From positions 17,068,696 to 17,132,695 of the forward strand of contig OX579638.1 in NCBI GenBank assembly GCA_951230915.1: DNA of 64,000 nt. Reading direction: 5' to 3'. The notes beneath the pieces were generated by a model, which ran no database searches, was not told the origin of the DNA, and saw nothing but the letters and a program-made list of their open reading frames with translations. Position numbers and translations under genes: made by a program. Below are positions 48,875-60,740 of this stretch, piece after piece; the first letter of the stretch is position 1, and every line of letters starts with the position of its first letter. Source of the stretch: Antitrichia curtipendula (Eukaryota; Streptophyta; Bryopsida; Hypnales; Leucodontaceae).

Positions 48875-51035
48875 CTCCCCCCTTTAGAGGTAAAACGTGC
48901 ACACGGATTCTAGCGGCATGAAAAGTAATTTCTAGGGGATGAAATAAAACGTAGTGTTTTTTGGCCTTCCAAGCAATGGACACTTTGTTATGTTGATTTT
49001 ACCTAATTTAAATGCTTCAAAACACACTAATAGTTAAGAAATAAAGGTTGTTAAAGGTTGATTAAATGCGATTAAACTTCTAGCTAACTAAAATTCTACC
49101 TAATGTAAATCAAAGAATACAATTTGCCCTTTCCGAAATGGTAAAGCAAGCTGGATTCTGATATTCCTAGCAAACGTTATGCGTGGATGAAATCCGGCCC
49201 TAATTCTATCCTAAAAACTTCATCCGTCAACTAAAAATAGCAAAATAATGTGAAATAAATCTAAATTTCAGAGTTAAAAGGTTGATTAAGTTAACTAATG
49301 GAATTTTGAGAAAAACCTAATTTTAACCTATTTTCGGAATTTTCATCCAAATTTAGGTCAAATCTTCATCCACACTTTTATCTTTTCAAATTAAAGTAAT
49401 TTTAAAAGTAAAAGGTGGATTTGGAATCTTCAAAAGATTCTCTAAAAGATTATGGTTTCCAAAGATCCCCTAGTTGTTCCTTGAGAATATCCCTAATTGT
49501 TCTTTAATTAAGCCTAATTCTAAGTTATTATTCTAAATTTAGTGATTTTCTATAGTTTTATGGTTTTTTATGGGTAAAGTGATAAATTACTTCTTATAAT
49601 GGTAAAAGTAAGAATTTTGGACTTCTAGGTAAAAACTTATGAATGAATGAAAATTCCCCTTAGTTGGATGGAATTCGGTTTCAAATAAGTTTTATGTAGA
49701 ATTTAAGGGATAAATTAGGGTTTAATCTCCCCAATTATTCTAATATTTCCTAGATTCTTAAATTATATTAGATTTCTTTTGAAATTCCTTTGGATGAAAT
49801 TACTATTTCGGTTTCCAAATTCACTCAAAGTTAATCTAATTATTACTTTCACGATTTAAGTTTTTTAAGGTTTTCCAATTATTTTAAATTTTAACTAGCT
49901 ATCGGATTTCTAATTTTGTTAATTTTAGTTTTCTAATCTAATTTTTAAAGAATGAAAGCAAAAGAGAAAACAAAAGAAAAGTTTGGAAATTCATACCTCA
50001 GTATCGAGAATGTCGATCGTCCCATCTTCGCAAAACACCATCATAATCGTCTCCTCGAAATTCTCCATTGCCTTTCATGTATTTGGAAGAAATCTTAGTA
50101 TTATTGTTTCTAAACCTATCTAAAAAGTCCAAGTTTGTTAGTTTTGGCAATTTAAAACTAATCCTTTGATTTTAGGAAATTAATAATAAATTTAATTCAT
50201 TTTTCCCAAGTTTTCAATGAATAGTAGTTTATTCGATTGCCAATTGTTTAATAGTTATTTTGTTAAATATTCCAAGATATTAGTTGGTGTTTGTTTGTAT
50301 CTATTTGGCTTATTAGGCCTAATAAAACAAAACTCAAACAACAAAACAACAACTAATTTGTCTTTGGAATCCTAATTAATAACTAAAATCAACCGAATGA
50401 ATAGTAATCTAATAAAATAAGCTAAAATAATCAAAACAAATCTATCGATGAATAGTAAAAGGAATTTTGCAATCCAAACAATCTAACGTAAATAGTAAGA
50501 TGCTAACGAAAAGAATAGAATAATCAAAACAATCCAAATTTCAATAGTAAGATACTAACGAAAAGAATAGAATAATAAAAACAATTCCAAAATACAATAG
50601 TAAGATACTAACCTTAACTCCTTTATTCTTTGTCCTTCCTTGTTAACCTTCTTATGATCTCGCTTTCTTCCACTTCTTATGATGTTGTTGTTGTTTGAAT
50701 TCTTGGCGATGGCGGAGAGAGAATTTGAGAGGTTCAAGAACCAAGGCGGATGTTAGTTCAAAATCCTTAGTGTTCAAATTTTCCAAAATTTGCAAAAAAA
50801 TTGGTAGCGTGGCAACAACCGCCTATGCTTTTAGAATTAAGTTTTTTGTCTATGATGATCTTACCACGATTGTGAGTTTTGAAATTTCCAAGGTTTGGGC
50901 TTCCCTTGAGTTCTCAAACTCCAACACAACCCTGGACCGTCCTGGACAGACCCGAGAGTTCCCTTGAATGGACAGAATTTTCTCCAGACCCCCCCCCCCA
51001 AGGTTTCGACTGCCAAGCCTTCCTTGCTATCGCTA

Positions 51036-51215
51036 TCCCGTTCAGCTCGTCTGGTTTCCCAGTCAGCTCGTCTGGTCCCCGGTCAGCTCGTCTTGTCCCC
51101 GGTCAGCTCGTCTTGGTCCCGTCGATTTGCTCTGCCGGTCCAGCTCCTCTGGTTCCCAGTCAGCTTGTCTTGGTCCCGTCGATTTGCTTCTGCCGGTCCA
51201 GCTCCTTGTTGGGCG
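51036..51215 (+). repeat. GC-rich minisatellite (CAGCTCGTCTGGTCCC units)
   Basis: Repeated units of about 18-20 bp built on CAGCTCGTCTGGTCCCCGGT, followed by two longer units with GTCGATTTGCTCTGCCGGTC. It gives rise to overlapping open frames on the plus strand that are not real genes. Confidence 0.6.
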
Positions 51216-51717
51216 GTTTCAGGAAGTTCCCGGAGTTCCCGGTCTTGGTTACTGGTCGTTCCTTACGGTCGGGTTATCAGCTCTTGCCGACCTGTATACT
51301 GTCCAACTGAACTGAATTTTTCCGAAATTAAATCAAAAGAAAGACTGGTATTGATTAAATCTTAATTTGAATAATTTCTGAGATACTTTCTCTTAATCAA
51401 ACACACCTTAAAAATCAATGGAAAGTTAGCATTCTAGTTTCGATGCAAAGAAAGAATTGACAATAAAGATGAAGGAATTTTATGAATCTCTATGACAATT
51501 GTGAAATCTAATAACTTATCAAAATCAAAGCAATAAATGGTAAGTGTGGAAGCCAAATACCTCCAATTACGTGCGCCAAACAAAAGAGAAATTAATCAAC
51601 GAGTTTTGGACTTTAAATAAGGTTCAAAAGAATCTTATTTTGTGATTCCAATTCAACGGTTCGCCGTATGAGGTAAATCTAAGTTTCAAATGGCAAATTT
51701 TAACTTTTAAGGGCCAA

Positions 51718-52009
51718 AGCTTCGCCGTACGGGGGCAACCCCAGGACAAACGGAGCGATTCAAGTAAATCTTAAGTTTCAAGTATCCGTTTCCAGGTTTC
51801 AAAAAGTCAAAGCTTCGCCGTGCGGGAGCAACCCCAGGACAAACGGAGCTTCTTAAGCCAATTTAAGTATTTCGAAAGTTAGATTCTAAAGGAGGTACAC
51901 ATGAAAGTGTTTAACCGAACATTAGAAACGAATCTTCCGAAACTTCAAGTCAAAGTCAATCAATTAACTGCTAAAGGAGGTACACATGAAAGTGTTAACC
52001 GAACATTAG
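51718..52009. repeat. Two interleaved duplicated blocks
   Basis: Block 1 (GCTTCGCCGTACGGGGGCAA then CCCCAGGACAAACGGAGC) occurs at 51718-51757 and 51811-51849. Block 2 (TAAAGGAGGTACACATGAAA then GTGTTTAACCGAACATTAG) occurs at 51887-51925 and 51972-52009. They are non-coding and lie inside the family R element, downstream of its TATA box. Confidence 0.7.
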
Positions 52010-52445
52010 CAATTAAACCTCAAATTCCGTTATACAACGAACTTTGAGTAGGAAATTAGTCTAAAATACTTTTGGCAAGGTCAAGCCTCGCCGCTTTAAG
52101 TATTTAGTACCAAATGCGTTCACGTGCTACAATGGATTAGTATTCAAATAATCTTAAGCAAAGAATCAAAGTTTTGGGGCTTTCAACCTCCAAATTCAAA
52201 AGGAAAGCAATATGTTTTGAAGGGACCCTCTAGTCCTTCAAAACACAAGAGAATTAGTGAAGAGTGCAAAGAATTTAGAAGGAATTAGCCAATTTTTGGC
52301 TTAAAAGTGCTCCAACAACGTGTTAGTAGCACAGCGGAGCAATAATAAGGAAATGAAAATAAGGTTTGGTCTGACAACGTGTCAGTACCAAGAAAATGAG
52401 AGTGAGGGTATAAGAATGAGGGTACCGACAACCTCGAGGGGAGGC

Positions 52446-52453
52446 CTTTTATA
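52446..52453 (-). promoter_or_regulatory. TATA box of repeat family R copy 2
   Basis: TATAAAAG on the minus strand, aligned with TATATAAG at 11979-11986 of copy 1 and followed by the same C-rich leader. Confidence 0.5.
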
Positions 52454-53996
52454 CTCGAGCCAAGCCCTCCCCAGTAAGTTGTCGGTTAAAAAACGTTTAA
52501 CTAACTACCTAACTAAATTCTAAACTACTACGAGATATTTTGCAAATAATCTTTGTTTAATAGGAAGGAAGGTCCTCAAACAAGTTCCTTGGAGGCTTTA
52601 ATTAGCCTTGAAATCTTGCCTAAATCAAATCCTTGATTGTCCCCAAAGATTTTATGAAAATAACCCTAACTAATCTAGATATTTTGCAATTTAATCCTAG
52701 GTCAAATCCAAATATTCTTAGTTTAATCTAAATTGGCTTTTAAAGGAAAGATTTGACATCTTAACTAAATCCAATCTTCGATTTTTACCAAGATATTTTG
52801 TTAATTAACCTCGAATTACTACAAATTACTCTAAAAAAGTCAAACTAAGAGCTGACCCTATCTATCTCTTAGGGAAAAACTCCAATTTGAAAACCAATTG
52901 CGCCATCGCGTTCAGAAGACCCCAATTAGTCTAGGGGACCCCCTACCCCCTTCTTCCAGGCTGTAAATATTTGTAAAAACCACTAACGGTAATTCTAGAG
53001 AAAAGTCAAAATCCCAACTAATGGAATTTGAGTTTTCCGAGAAAACTAACTAGCTAGGGTTGCTTGGAAGGTCTGTGGTAGTAAGAAAACATTCCTTGTT
53101 TGCGACATTCGGACACCGCTAACTCCTGGCTCGCCGGTCAACTCGCCGTCGTGTTGTAAATTCTTGTTAAATTTGATGTTGATGCCGATTCGGGTACTTC
53201 TGACTATCAGAAAGTCTTCAAACTTGACAAGTCGCTCATTTAATACATAAAACTCTAATCTAATTTTTAGTGAGATTTTACCGCACTCTGGGTAATTTCT
53301 AAGAAATTACCATCAGTTTCAAAGGCGGTTGACTTCCCATGGAGTCATCGTGGAGTTTTGTAAAATCCCGAAACTTTTGGGCAATCTTTTGGGAAGTGTC
53401 CAAAGGTCAAGGGCAAAACCAAACCTCCAATAAGGATGCTAATTTTAGCAATTCCTTAATAATTTCCTCCCGGGGGGGAAATTATTCTGGTACCGGGGTT
53501 GTTGTGAATGATTAGCTCCGCTATTGATCTCTTGGCATGCTTTTACCCTAAAAGCACCTTTCTATAAGCTCCAATCACCTCGCCTTTCTTCTACTTTGCA
53601 TTCTGATTCATATTCTTCAACATTTATAGGTCTTCATGTAACTAATCCATATTCTACATGAATTGGATCGAGATACTTCTAAACCTTGATATAGACTCTT
53701 GCACTTTAGCCAGGATGTCACATGTATTCACATGTCAAGTGTTACATGGACAAGACACTAGAACTGGCTAACTCTCACTTCCTCCCATCTCTCTAATACG
53801 TTAATATGGACTCTAAGACACTGAACTTAAGACATAAACATAGAAAAGCATAGTATTTTGTGCTTTCCATGAATTTAGGAAGGTTCCTTACTAATCTGGT
53901 AGGGACTTCTACCAAACTCCTCTCAACTACTAATTCATGCTATTTTGCGTGAATTAACACTAAAAACTATCAATAAATCGCGAAAAATAAATCCAG

Positions 53997-55193
53997 AGCT
54001 TCAAGTGCTAACTTGAGGGCTCACAAAGTGTACAATAAATTTCTGATTTATATGGCCAGTCCTTTCGGAGTGGTGTAGTTCATTTAAGGTGAAGTGTGGA
54101 CTGACTGGACAGCAAAGACAGGACAGGCTAAACTGTGAAGTCGGAATTAGTAAATTAAATTGAAATTGTAGATAATGAGAGGATGTTTGAAAGCTGTACA
54201 TGAAACTGAATTTGTGAAAGTGGGATGGGTACAAGTAATAGTCATGTTTGTATGTAACAACATCGTTGTGTTAGGTAAGGTGCTGGAGCTTGCATTTGTG
54301 GGTGACAGTCTGTGGAAGTCGAAGCTCACTTGTAGTAATCAGACAATAATTGTCTGAGTGCCGCAGCAGTCGCACAAAAGTTTTTGGGGACGTTTTCAGC
54401 AGCCCACGTCCAAGATATTCGAGGTGGTTTTTCACAGAAACGTTTCCATGGATAGGAAAGCCAGTATTGCAAACCGTGGCAAACATGGTTTGTTGCTGTT
54501 CGCAAATTTTTGCATGTGTCCTGCGTAGTTTTACTCGGTCATTGGCAACTGCTGATCAAGGTCACCAGTATATTTTGGTGTCCATCAATGATGTTGATTA
54601 CGATTAGTCTGCATACTAGTGTCATCTTGAGAAGGGAATGTCGTGAATGCTACGAAGTTGTTTTCGTCCGATTCAATGTCAGTAATTTCTCGTAGTGCTT
54701 ATTTTCCTTTGTCTGAAGTGGCTTCAGTGCTGATACATTTTGCAGAGAACTTGCTTTGTCGGCAATGGATGGGGAGGGAAATTCTGCCGTCAATGGGTAT
54801 GAATTTGGAAAAATTACTTTGTTTTTTGAGTATTGCCTTTGTAATTCCGTCGACACAGTTGTCATTTTTTGTTTCGGAAACAGACGATCTGGAATGAAAG
54901 TGTGTTGAAAGCTTCGTTTCTGACGTTGTAGAAATTTTTAAATTCTTGATTATAATATGAGAGCAAGAATGCAGAATGCTTTACCTAATTTGTGCTCAAG
55001 AAATTTGAAAACTGAAATACCAAAGTTAGTCCAGTTTAAAGAATTGGATAGAATTTTTAGGAAAAGAACAACGGTAGACAGTAATGATAGAGAGTGATGC
55101 TTGTCTAAGAACCAAAATGGCTGCTTACATGTGTTCGAGGGAAGTGTAATGTTCACAGCGTTGTAAAACTGCAGACAATTCATTGGCGAAGAA
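53997..55193. other. CACTA internal region, no gene recognised
   Basis: About 1.2 kb between the nested family R element and a small acidic frame. Overlapping short frames occur on both strands (54350-54900) without recognisable motifs. Confidence 0.35.
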
Positions 55194-55448
55194 ATGAAGA
55201 GGGAATTTAGCGTTGTGGACTCCTCGGTGACACCAAATACTGAAGAAGACGATGGTCAGTGGTCGGAGACAGAGTCAGTGAACCATGGCGGACGTCAAGA
55301 TGATTTAGTGGAAAGCAACGGTGAAAGGAATCATTCAGAAACTTTTCTATCTGAGGAAGCCTTCGAAATGATTGTCGGAGAAGTGGCAGAGGACGATGAC
55401 CTTGACGACGATGCTATGTATGAACCCGTGCCACATAGGAGCACTTGA
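55194..55448 (+). CDS. Acidic 84-aa frame near the right CACTA end
   Basis: Open from an ATG at 55194 to a TGA at 55446. It is strongly acidic (TEEDDGQWSETESVN, EVAEDDDLDDDAM). A following segment in another frame (LDQMRFFEAMTRSLVERDTT, from about 55443) is also protein-like and is preceded by a TAG acceptor, so these could be two exons of one transcript reading toward the right end. No family was recognised. Confidence 0.3.
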   Translation: MKREFSVVDSSVTPNTEEDDGQWSETESVNHGGRQDDLVESNGERNHSETFLSEEAFEMIVGEVAEDDDLDDDAMYEPVPHRST

Positions 55449-55903
55449 TCAAATGAGATTTTTTGAAGCAATGACTCGTAGTCTAGTGGAAAGAGACACA
55501 ACGACACTGGAAGACTGTGATTTCTGAAATCCGGGTTTCAGGAGTTCGACGCAGTGAAAAGACTTGTTCGGATGGAGAGAAACCGGAAATGAGTACAGTG
55601 TAGGTTAGGGAGGAAATTTCAATGTGTATGAATGACCGTCTACTCAGATCTATGCCGGTAGTGATAATAGAAGGAGTGTACTGTAAAAGACAGCAAAGGA
55701 CATTCGAAGAACCGAATGATAGAACTACAGATATTGTGTATTTTCTTGAAGAGATGATGAGGGTTTGCCCAAATTTTGAAAAATCAATGTCGAATACAAG
55801 GATTTGTAAATGCTGTGACTTCCAATTGCACTAAGTTGCTTTGACTTCCGACTGCACAAATTATACAGCACCGTGCACGAAACCCACATAGAATTGGATG
55901 CCC

Positions 55904-56068
55904 AAATCAACACAGAAATTAACACTCTCATATTCAGAAATCAACAAGACAGTGCGGAGGAGTTCGCATTTTCTTTCAATATTCTAATTCTTTTGTGCTC
56001 AAAAATCAACAATTTAATGTCGAAAAGTACCCAGATTAATACGTCCACTTGAACACTACAAATCAACA
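55904..56068 (+). repeat. Right subterminal repeats of giant CACTA (AAATCAACA x4)
   Basis: Exact AAATCAACA copies at 55904-55912, 55938-55946, 56003-56011 and 56060-56068. An inverted copy lies near the left end (18729-18737). CACTA elements typically carry such subterminal motifs as binding sites for their TnpA protein; that role here is inferred. Confidence 0.6.
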
Positions 56069-56071
56069 CTT

Positions 56072-56117
56072 CTGTGTTCATTTTTTGTTAGTTCGGGCAC
56101 TGTTTTTTCTAGTAGTG
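56072..56117 (-). repeat. Right terminal inverted repeat of giant CACTA
   Basis: Read on the minus strand it begins CACTACTAGAAAAAACAG and matches the left terminus. TCA follows immediately outside. Confidence 0.85.
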
Positions 56118-57586
56118 TCAATTTTCCATCTAAAGCTCTCTCGATTGTTCCAACTAGTCGAGCTCGAGTCTCCGGTCTGTCGACATTGTTGCAGTAGAAT
56201 TCCCGATCTAGGCATGTAAGCAAGCTTCTGTGCAGATCCATGACAATTTCAAAAGACCCTTGGTGATGTCGTGACTTCGTCTCTCTCGGTTCGATCTTCT
56301 CCTGTCACCGAAACCAGTCAACGTTGTTGCGGTCAAACTACTATGCTGGCTTTGACGGTAGAGGGAAACCTGGTAACAGACAGCAAGAGGATTTGGGCAT
56401 CGCTGGTGGCAAGGCAACATTCAACACAAACCTCACCAGCAGCAAAGTACCGTGGAGTTCACCCTCACATTCTTGTTCGACGCATCTCATTTGCGATCTT
56501 TCTGTATATTGATGAGAGCTGCAGCGAAGTGCTGTTACGATTGATGATGTTGATCGAGCTTGAGTTTAGGGTTTAGGTTGAGCGGAAGAAAAGCACCGCA
56601 GTGACAACAAAGTCAAGGGAAAGCGCTACGTTCCAAATACGGTGTTGCTTTGATACTCTGCAACAGTGCGAGAAGCAGTGTTGCTGAATTAGCATCTTTG
56701 GTTTCAAAAAGACCCACGTATCTTGCCCTTTCCTGACTTGCCGCGGTATTGCTGTGTTGAGCCCTTCTGCTGATCGTGTCTACATTTCTGCTACGCCTCG
56801 CCTCGGAGGTTCAGCTTCAGAAACCAGCTCGAAGGTCCAGGCTCGAAGCTCAAAAACCAACTACATGGCGATTGCATTTGGCGAGTTTAGGAGTAATCGC
56901 TGGACGCGGAGCTCATCGTTGGAGTCTCACTGCTGCAACGTCGGAAGAACAAATCGACAGGAGGAGCAAGGGAGGGACAGCGATTCTATGATCAGGAACC
57001 GAAGTACGGTGACCTGCTATCACCGTTCATTCAAGGTTTGGTGACCGGTTCAGCCGGTCATCCAGGTTTGGCTGCCTGCTCAAGACACAAAATTTCTAAA
57101 AAAAAAAAAAATAGGACAACTTTTCTTTTCTTTTCAAGTTTGTGATTGTATGTGTGTTTAGGGGACTTCAAGGTGCAATTGTTGTACATGTTCACCTAAA
57201 CCCTAGAAATTCAGCACCCTAGTTGTGGTTGAAAAACCTACCTAGAGACCCCCAAACACAAATTTTACTTCGGAATTGCATTCCCTTGAGGTTATAAGAG
57301 TGTTTGGGTGATCTTAGGAGTGCTTCTAGGATTTTAGGATTCCCTTAGAGGTTTTGAGGGGTTGATTTTAGTCTTTCACCTTGAAAACCTAATTTAAAAC
57401 CCTAAACATTTTTAGACTCCAATTCCGGTCATTAGGTGACCAATGGGGATTGGAGGTCTATAGGGAGGATTTGTTATCACACATGTTGTGATTCCTAGAC
57501 GTACCTTTGTCGTGATTTGCCGGAATAGAGGTGCATGGTTGTTGTGTCTCCAATCACTGGTAGATGACCGAGGCATTAGCCTACTT
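56118..57586. other. Flank right of the giant CACTA
   Basis: About 1.5 kb. A minus-strand frame (56241 down to the CACTA boundary, DREFYCNNVDRPETRARLVG) is interrupted by the CACTA insertion and might be a remnant of a disrupted gene. The sequence at 57020-57070 carries repeated GGTTTGG/CCGGTT motifs. There is an A-run near 57099. Nothing is firmly identified. Confidence 0.35.
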
Positions 57587-57993
57587 ATGGTGACTACCAG
57601 GGCACAGGCGGTTGCCCAATCAGAGCAGCGCCCACTGTCTGATCCTGAACAATGGTTGCAAAAGGCGGATTTCATTGTAGCATTGCTTAAGTTCATCCAA
57701 GAGCGTCTACCAGCACGAGGACTACAGCATCCCGAACCGGAGTTTTGAGAGACATGGCGCGCGGATTTGGCATGGGCACAGTGCATCGATGTAGGCCAAC
57801 TCGGCATGGTAGCACATCGATTATTTGTGGAGTTGACGCCGTTTGTTACATTAGAGTGTTGGAATGACAAACGTGATGCGATATTGCGGCGCTTTAGGAA
57901 TGCATGATATTTGCATGAGATAGAGAATGATATCGTTGTAGTTGGTTGTGAGCATCTCAACCGAGATCGTATGACAGACTTTGAGCGTTGCTC
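57587..57993 (+). pseudogene. Retroelement gag-like remnant (MVTTRAQ start)
   Basis: The frame starts MVTTRAQAVAQSEQRPLSDP, a start commonly seen in plant Ty3/gypsy gag proteins, and continues past a TGA (57746-57748) as ETWRADLAWAQCIDVGQLGM and VELTPFVTLECWNDKRDAIL, then a second TGA. Both stops are one step from CGA. It looks like a decayed gag-type protein, but no zinc knuckle or protease is present. Confidence 0.35.
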
Positions 57994-58206
57994 TTAGTTT
58001 ATATTAGTAGTGTGGATTTGGACTAGTAGTTATTAGTTGATCCTTATGTGGGTGGACTTGGCGATGTGTGCTAGTCACCACTTATATATGTGAGATTACT
58101 ATTGATTTCACACGTGATTCAACGTTGGGATGATGAAGGTGGGTTTCACTCTTTTCTGTGTTTACATATGATCTTGCAATGGTGAACCGGACCATGTGGT
58201 CTCACC

Positions 58207-58890
58207 ATGGACAAAGGCAAGGGTGTTACTAAATCCTTCAGTCTACTACAACTTGGTGAAACAGAAGACAAGGGCACTCAAATCAACTTGAGTGGGGAGG
58301 ACCTACAACAAATTTTGGATTCTTTTCAAAGTTTGCAGGTGGGCTCATCTAGTAGCCCATCAAGACAAGATCAAGTCCAAGACTGTGTTTTTCCAGTTGT
58401 GTTGACAACATTGGCTCGGGATCGCATTGGAGTGCAACCCTTCAAGCACCCAAGCACCAAAATACTTAGTGCCAAGGCAATACAATTTTGGACTCAACAA
58501 GGTGGTGTGCGAATTATCCGTGAACGGCGCTTGCAAACCCCTGCGATTGAGGCACCATTGTGTAGAACTAGAGGAAGGGTGGAGGAAGCAGATCTAGTCA
58601 TCCCTCGTGTGGCGGTGGTTTTGCAAAACGAAGGCCAACGGAGAGAGGTTGTTAGGAATACCTTCTCAGGGCGCGTGGAGTTGCCAACGTTTTCTTTGAT
58701 TTTCATAGAGTTTCAGGCCCAAGGGTACATATTCCACACCACTTGGCAATGGGAGCAAGGTTGGTGGTTGGAAAGGGCGTCTAGCATATGGAATGCATTG
58801 ACATTGAGCTTTGTGGATTGGGAGGTGCCACGTACCATTTATTCTGACGTCAGTGAGGGCAAGCACGAGGCTTGGCAATATTATTTGTGA
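58207..58890 (+). pseudogene. Gag-like retroelement ORF, N-terminal part
   Basis: A 227-codon frame starting MDKGKGVTKSFSLLQLGETE and containing TTLARDRIGVQPFKHPSTKI and ARASS-like IWNALTLSFVDWEVPRT. It ends in a TGA near 58890. The homologous continuation appears in another frame from 58872, so a single frameshift is likely. No enzymatic motif is seen; the gag-like assignment rests on composition, repeat context and the next segment. Confidence 0.4.
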
Positions 58891-59992
58891 ATCCAAAGCT
58901 GGATTCACCTCGGTGGACGGGATACACTAGGAGTGGTGTACCATTTGCAAGTGACCATTTACACGACCCGCTGGGCATTGTTGGGGTCGTGCCAGTTCAC
59001 CCTAGGAGCCAGCGGCCCTTCATTGGCACGCGAAGTTCCAGTGAATTAATATCGGAGACCAGTGAGGACCAAGTGGATTGGGTGGAAGAGACTGTAAGTG
59101 ATGAAGGTGGAGATTTTTATGTCATGGCGGTAGACCACGGGGTACGAGTTTCTCACGTTGAGTCAATTTTCGCTTGGGACGACATGGCATCCCCATATGG
59201 AGGTACCGACCACGGGGTGCAGCGGTTTTCAGGTGCCACAGGCACCATGGAGGTGGATGATTTTCGGAGGGAGTTCACCATGTGGTGTGAACTTCAGAAA
59301 TCACGTAACACAGGATTTAATCCATACATGGTATGGAGAGCATTGTTTGGGTGCCTTGAAGGGGCACCATTGTCAGACTATGGGGAGTTTGAACTTGCTT
59401 ATTCCACAGAGATTTTAGCATGGCGGGACTATTATGCCCCCAATTATGCCGATGTTTGGGAAGGAGGTCCAAATGTGCTACCCTTGACTATTAAAGGAAA
59501 GAAACAAGAAGGGAGTATAAGTATGGAGGGCGCTGAGGCCACTGTGACTACGTCTACACCAGTGACAGATCCTCCACCTTTCAACCCTACTGCACGATTT
59601 TTCATGCAGTTGCAGCGGGACTACCATGGACAACAAGTTGACAAAATGAAGTCACTTCGCATGTTTGCACGTGGAAGTGAAGAATCGTTGCGAGAGGCGC
59701 ATTCGAGACTGAGGCGATTAATTTCTGCCACACATGGAGTGACTGAACAGCAAGCTGTTCAGCACTAGTACAGTATTTTGGACAAGGAGCTAAAGACTCT
59801 TGTCCGTGGTGAGGCCTTAAGGTTAGGTGTACCACCAACCTTAAGGTATGTTTTTAAGACCTCCGAGAGGATTGAAATCAACCTTTTGGAGGAAAAGGCC
59901 GCCATGGGGTTTTTACGGAAGGAAGAAAAACCACCAAAAAAGACTAAAGCCGCAAAAGCTAGCATTCCAGCTAATACGGGAGATGCCGACAT
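58872..59992 (+). pseudogene. Gag-like retroelement ORF, C-terminal part, cut by CACTA
   Basis: A frame from 58872 (VNPKLDSPRWTGYTRSGVPF, then MEVDDFRREFTMWCELQKSR, FNPYMVWRALFGCLEGAPLS) that continues in frame past a TAG at 59766-59768 (VQH-stop-YSILDKELKTL) to a Lys-rich end (RKEEKPPKKTKAAKA). The MEVDDFRREFTMW block resembles a gag capsid region. The frame is truncated at 59992, where the CACTA terminus of the next element begins. It probably belongs with the 58207 frame in one disrupted gene. Confidence 0.45.
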
Positions 59993-60029
59993 CACTAGAA
60001 GGAAAAGGGGGGTTTCGTAACCCGCTGTG

Positions 60030-60740
60030 ATGCAACTACGGGCCTATGCAACTGAATTTCAACTAACATGCAACTAATATGCAACTGCGTCCCTCTGTAT
60101 TTGCACCTAGTTGCAGTATTAGTCGCGAAGTAGTTGCATAACGAACAGTGGGGTTACGAAGAAGTAACAGAAGGTATTCTACATCCGCTAGTTCTCTACG
60201 TGGACAACTACTTTTTGCATGGACTCCACGCTGTCAAACGGCAATCGCGCCAATTACACCTGAACCAACAAACGACTGCACTGCAACTAACAAATGACTG
60301 AAATGCAACTAACAAACGACTGGACTGCAACTAACAAACAACTGCACTGCAACTAACAAACGACTGCACTGCAATTAACAAATGACTGAACTGCAACTAA
60401 CAAACGATTGGACTGCAACTAACAAACGACTGCACTGCAACTAACAAACGACTGCACTACAACTAACAAACTTCTGGGCTACAACTAACAAACGACTAGA
60501 CTACAATAGACTACAACTACAAAGCGACTGGGATGCAACTAGAAAACAATTGTATTGCAATTGCCATGTCAACTAGAATGCAATTAGAAGTTCACTGAAA
60601 TGCAACTAGGAAACAACAAGAATGCAACTGCAGAATGACTAGACTTCAATTACAAAATCACTGAAATGCAACTAGGAAACAACAAGAATGCAACTACAGA
60701 ATGACTAGAATTCAACTACAAAATCACTAAAATTTGACTC
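60030..60740 (+). repeat. Subterminal tandem array, CAACTAACAAACGACTGcA units
   Basis: About 20-22-bp units (TGCAACTAACAAACGACTGC) repeated roughly a dozen times, grading into TGCAACTAGAAAACAA and related units. The core is TGCAACTA. It lies just inside the CACTA terminus, where TnpA-type binding sites are expected. Confidence 0.7.

Larger units (their letters stand above)
48875..53996 (-). mobile_element. Nested retroelement of repeat family R, copy 2
   Basis: The right border is fixed by homology with the start of copy 1: the reverse complement begins TGGATTTATTTTTCGCG. 52260-53996 aligns with 10406-12165 in inverted orientation, including promoter and TATA. The left border is approximate and is placed where composition changes, at the C-run near 48880. 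There is no gag or pol frame. It contains an internal tandem duplication and a GC-rich minisatellite, listed separately. It sits inside the giant CACTA, so it inserted after that element. Confidence 0.55.
18599..56117 (-). mobile_element. Giant CACTA (En/Spm) DNA transposon, 37.5 kb
   Basis: The left end is CACTAGTAGAAAATGAG then TGCCC. The right end, reverse-complemented, is CACTACTAGAAAAAACAG then TGCCC; the similarity continues through GACAAAACATGAACAC versus AACAAAAAATGAACAC (about 45 bp). The flanking trinucleotide is TCA on both sides (18596-18598 and 56118-56120). The transposase on the minus strand has the CACTA order (zinc domain, TNP2, DUF4218, DUF4216), and a TnpA-like gene lies on the plus strand. 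Four direct copies of AAATCAACA lie at 55904-56068 and an inverted copy at 18729, as expected for subterminal transposase-binding repeats. Without the two nested retroelements (29990-33386 and roughly 48875-53996) the element is still about 29 kb, which is unusually long. Coding lesions make it non-autonomous today. Confidence 0.88.

Noticed and set aside
50879..51365. Three overlapping plus-strand frames rich in Ser, Leu and Arg
   Set aside because: They arise from the GC-rich minisatellite at 51036-51215, which is open in all three frames because of its unit composition.
55904..56068. Short direct repeats considered as a CRISPR-like array
   Set aside because: The units are 9 bp with irregular spacing, inside a CACTA subterminal region of a plant genome; transposase-binding sites are the simpler reading.
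57412..57960. 182-aa minus-strand frame
   Set aside because: It is antisense to the MVTTRAQ gag-like frame, with no motif or splice signals of its own; the plus-strand reading explains the region better.
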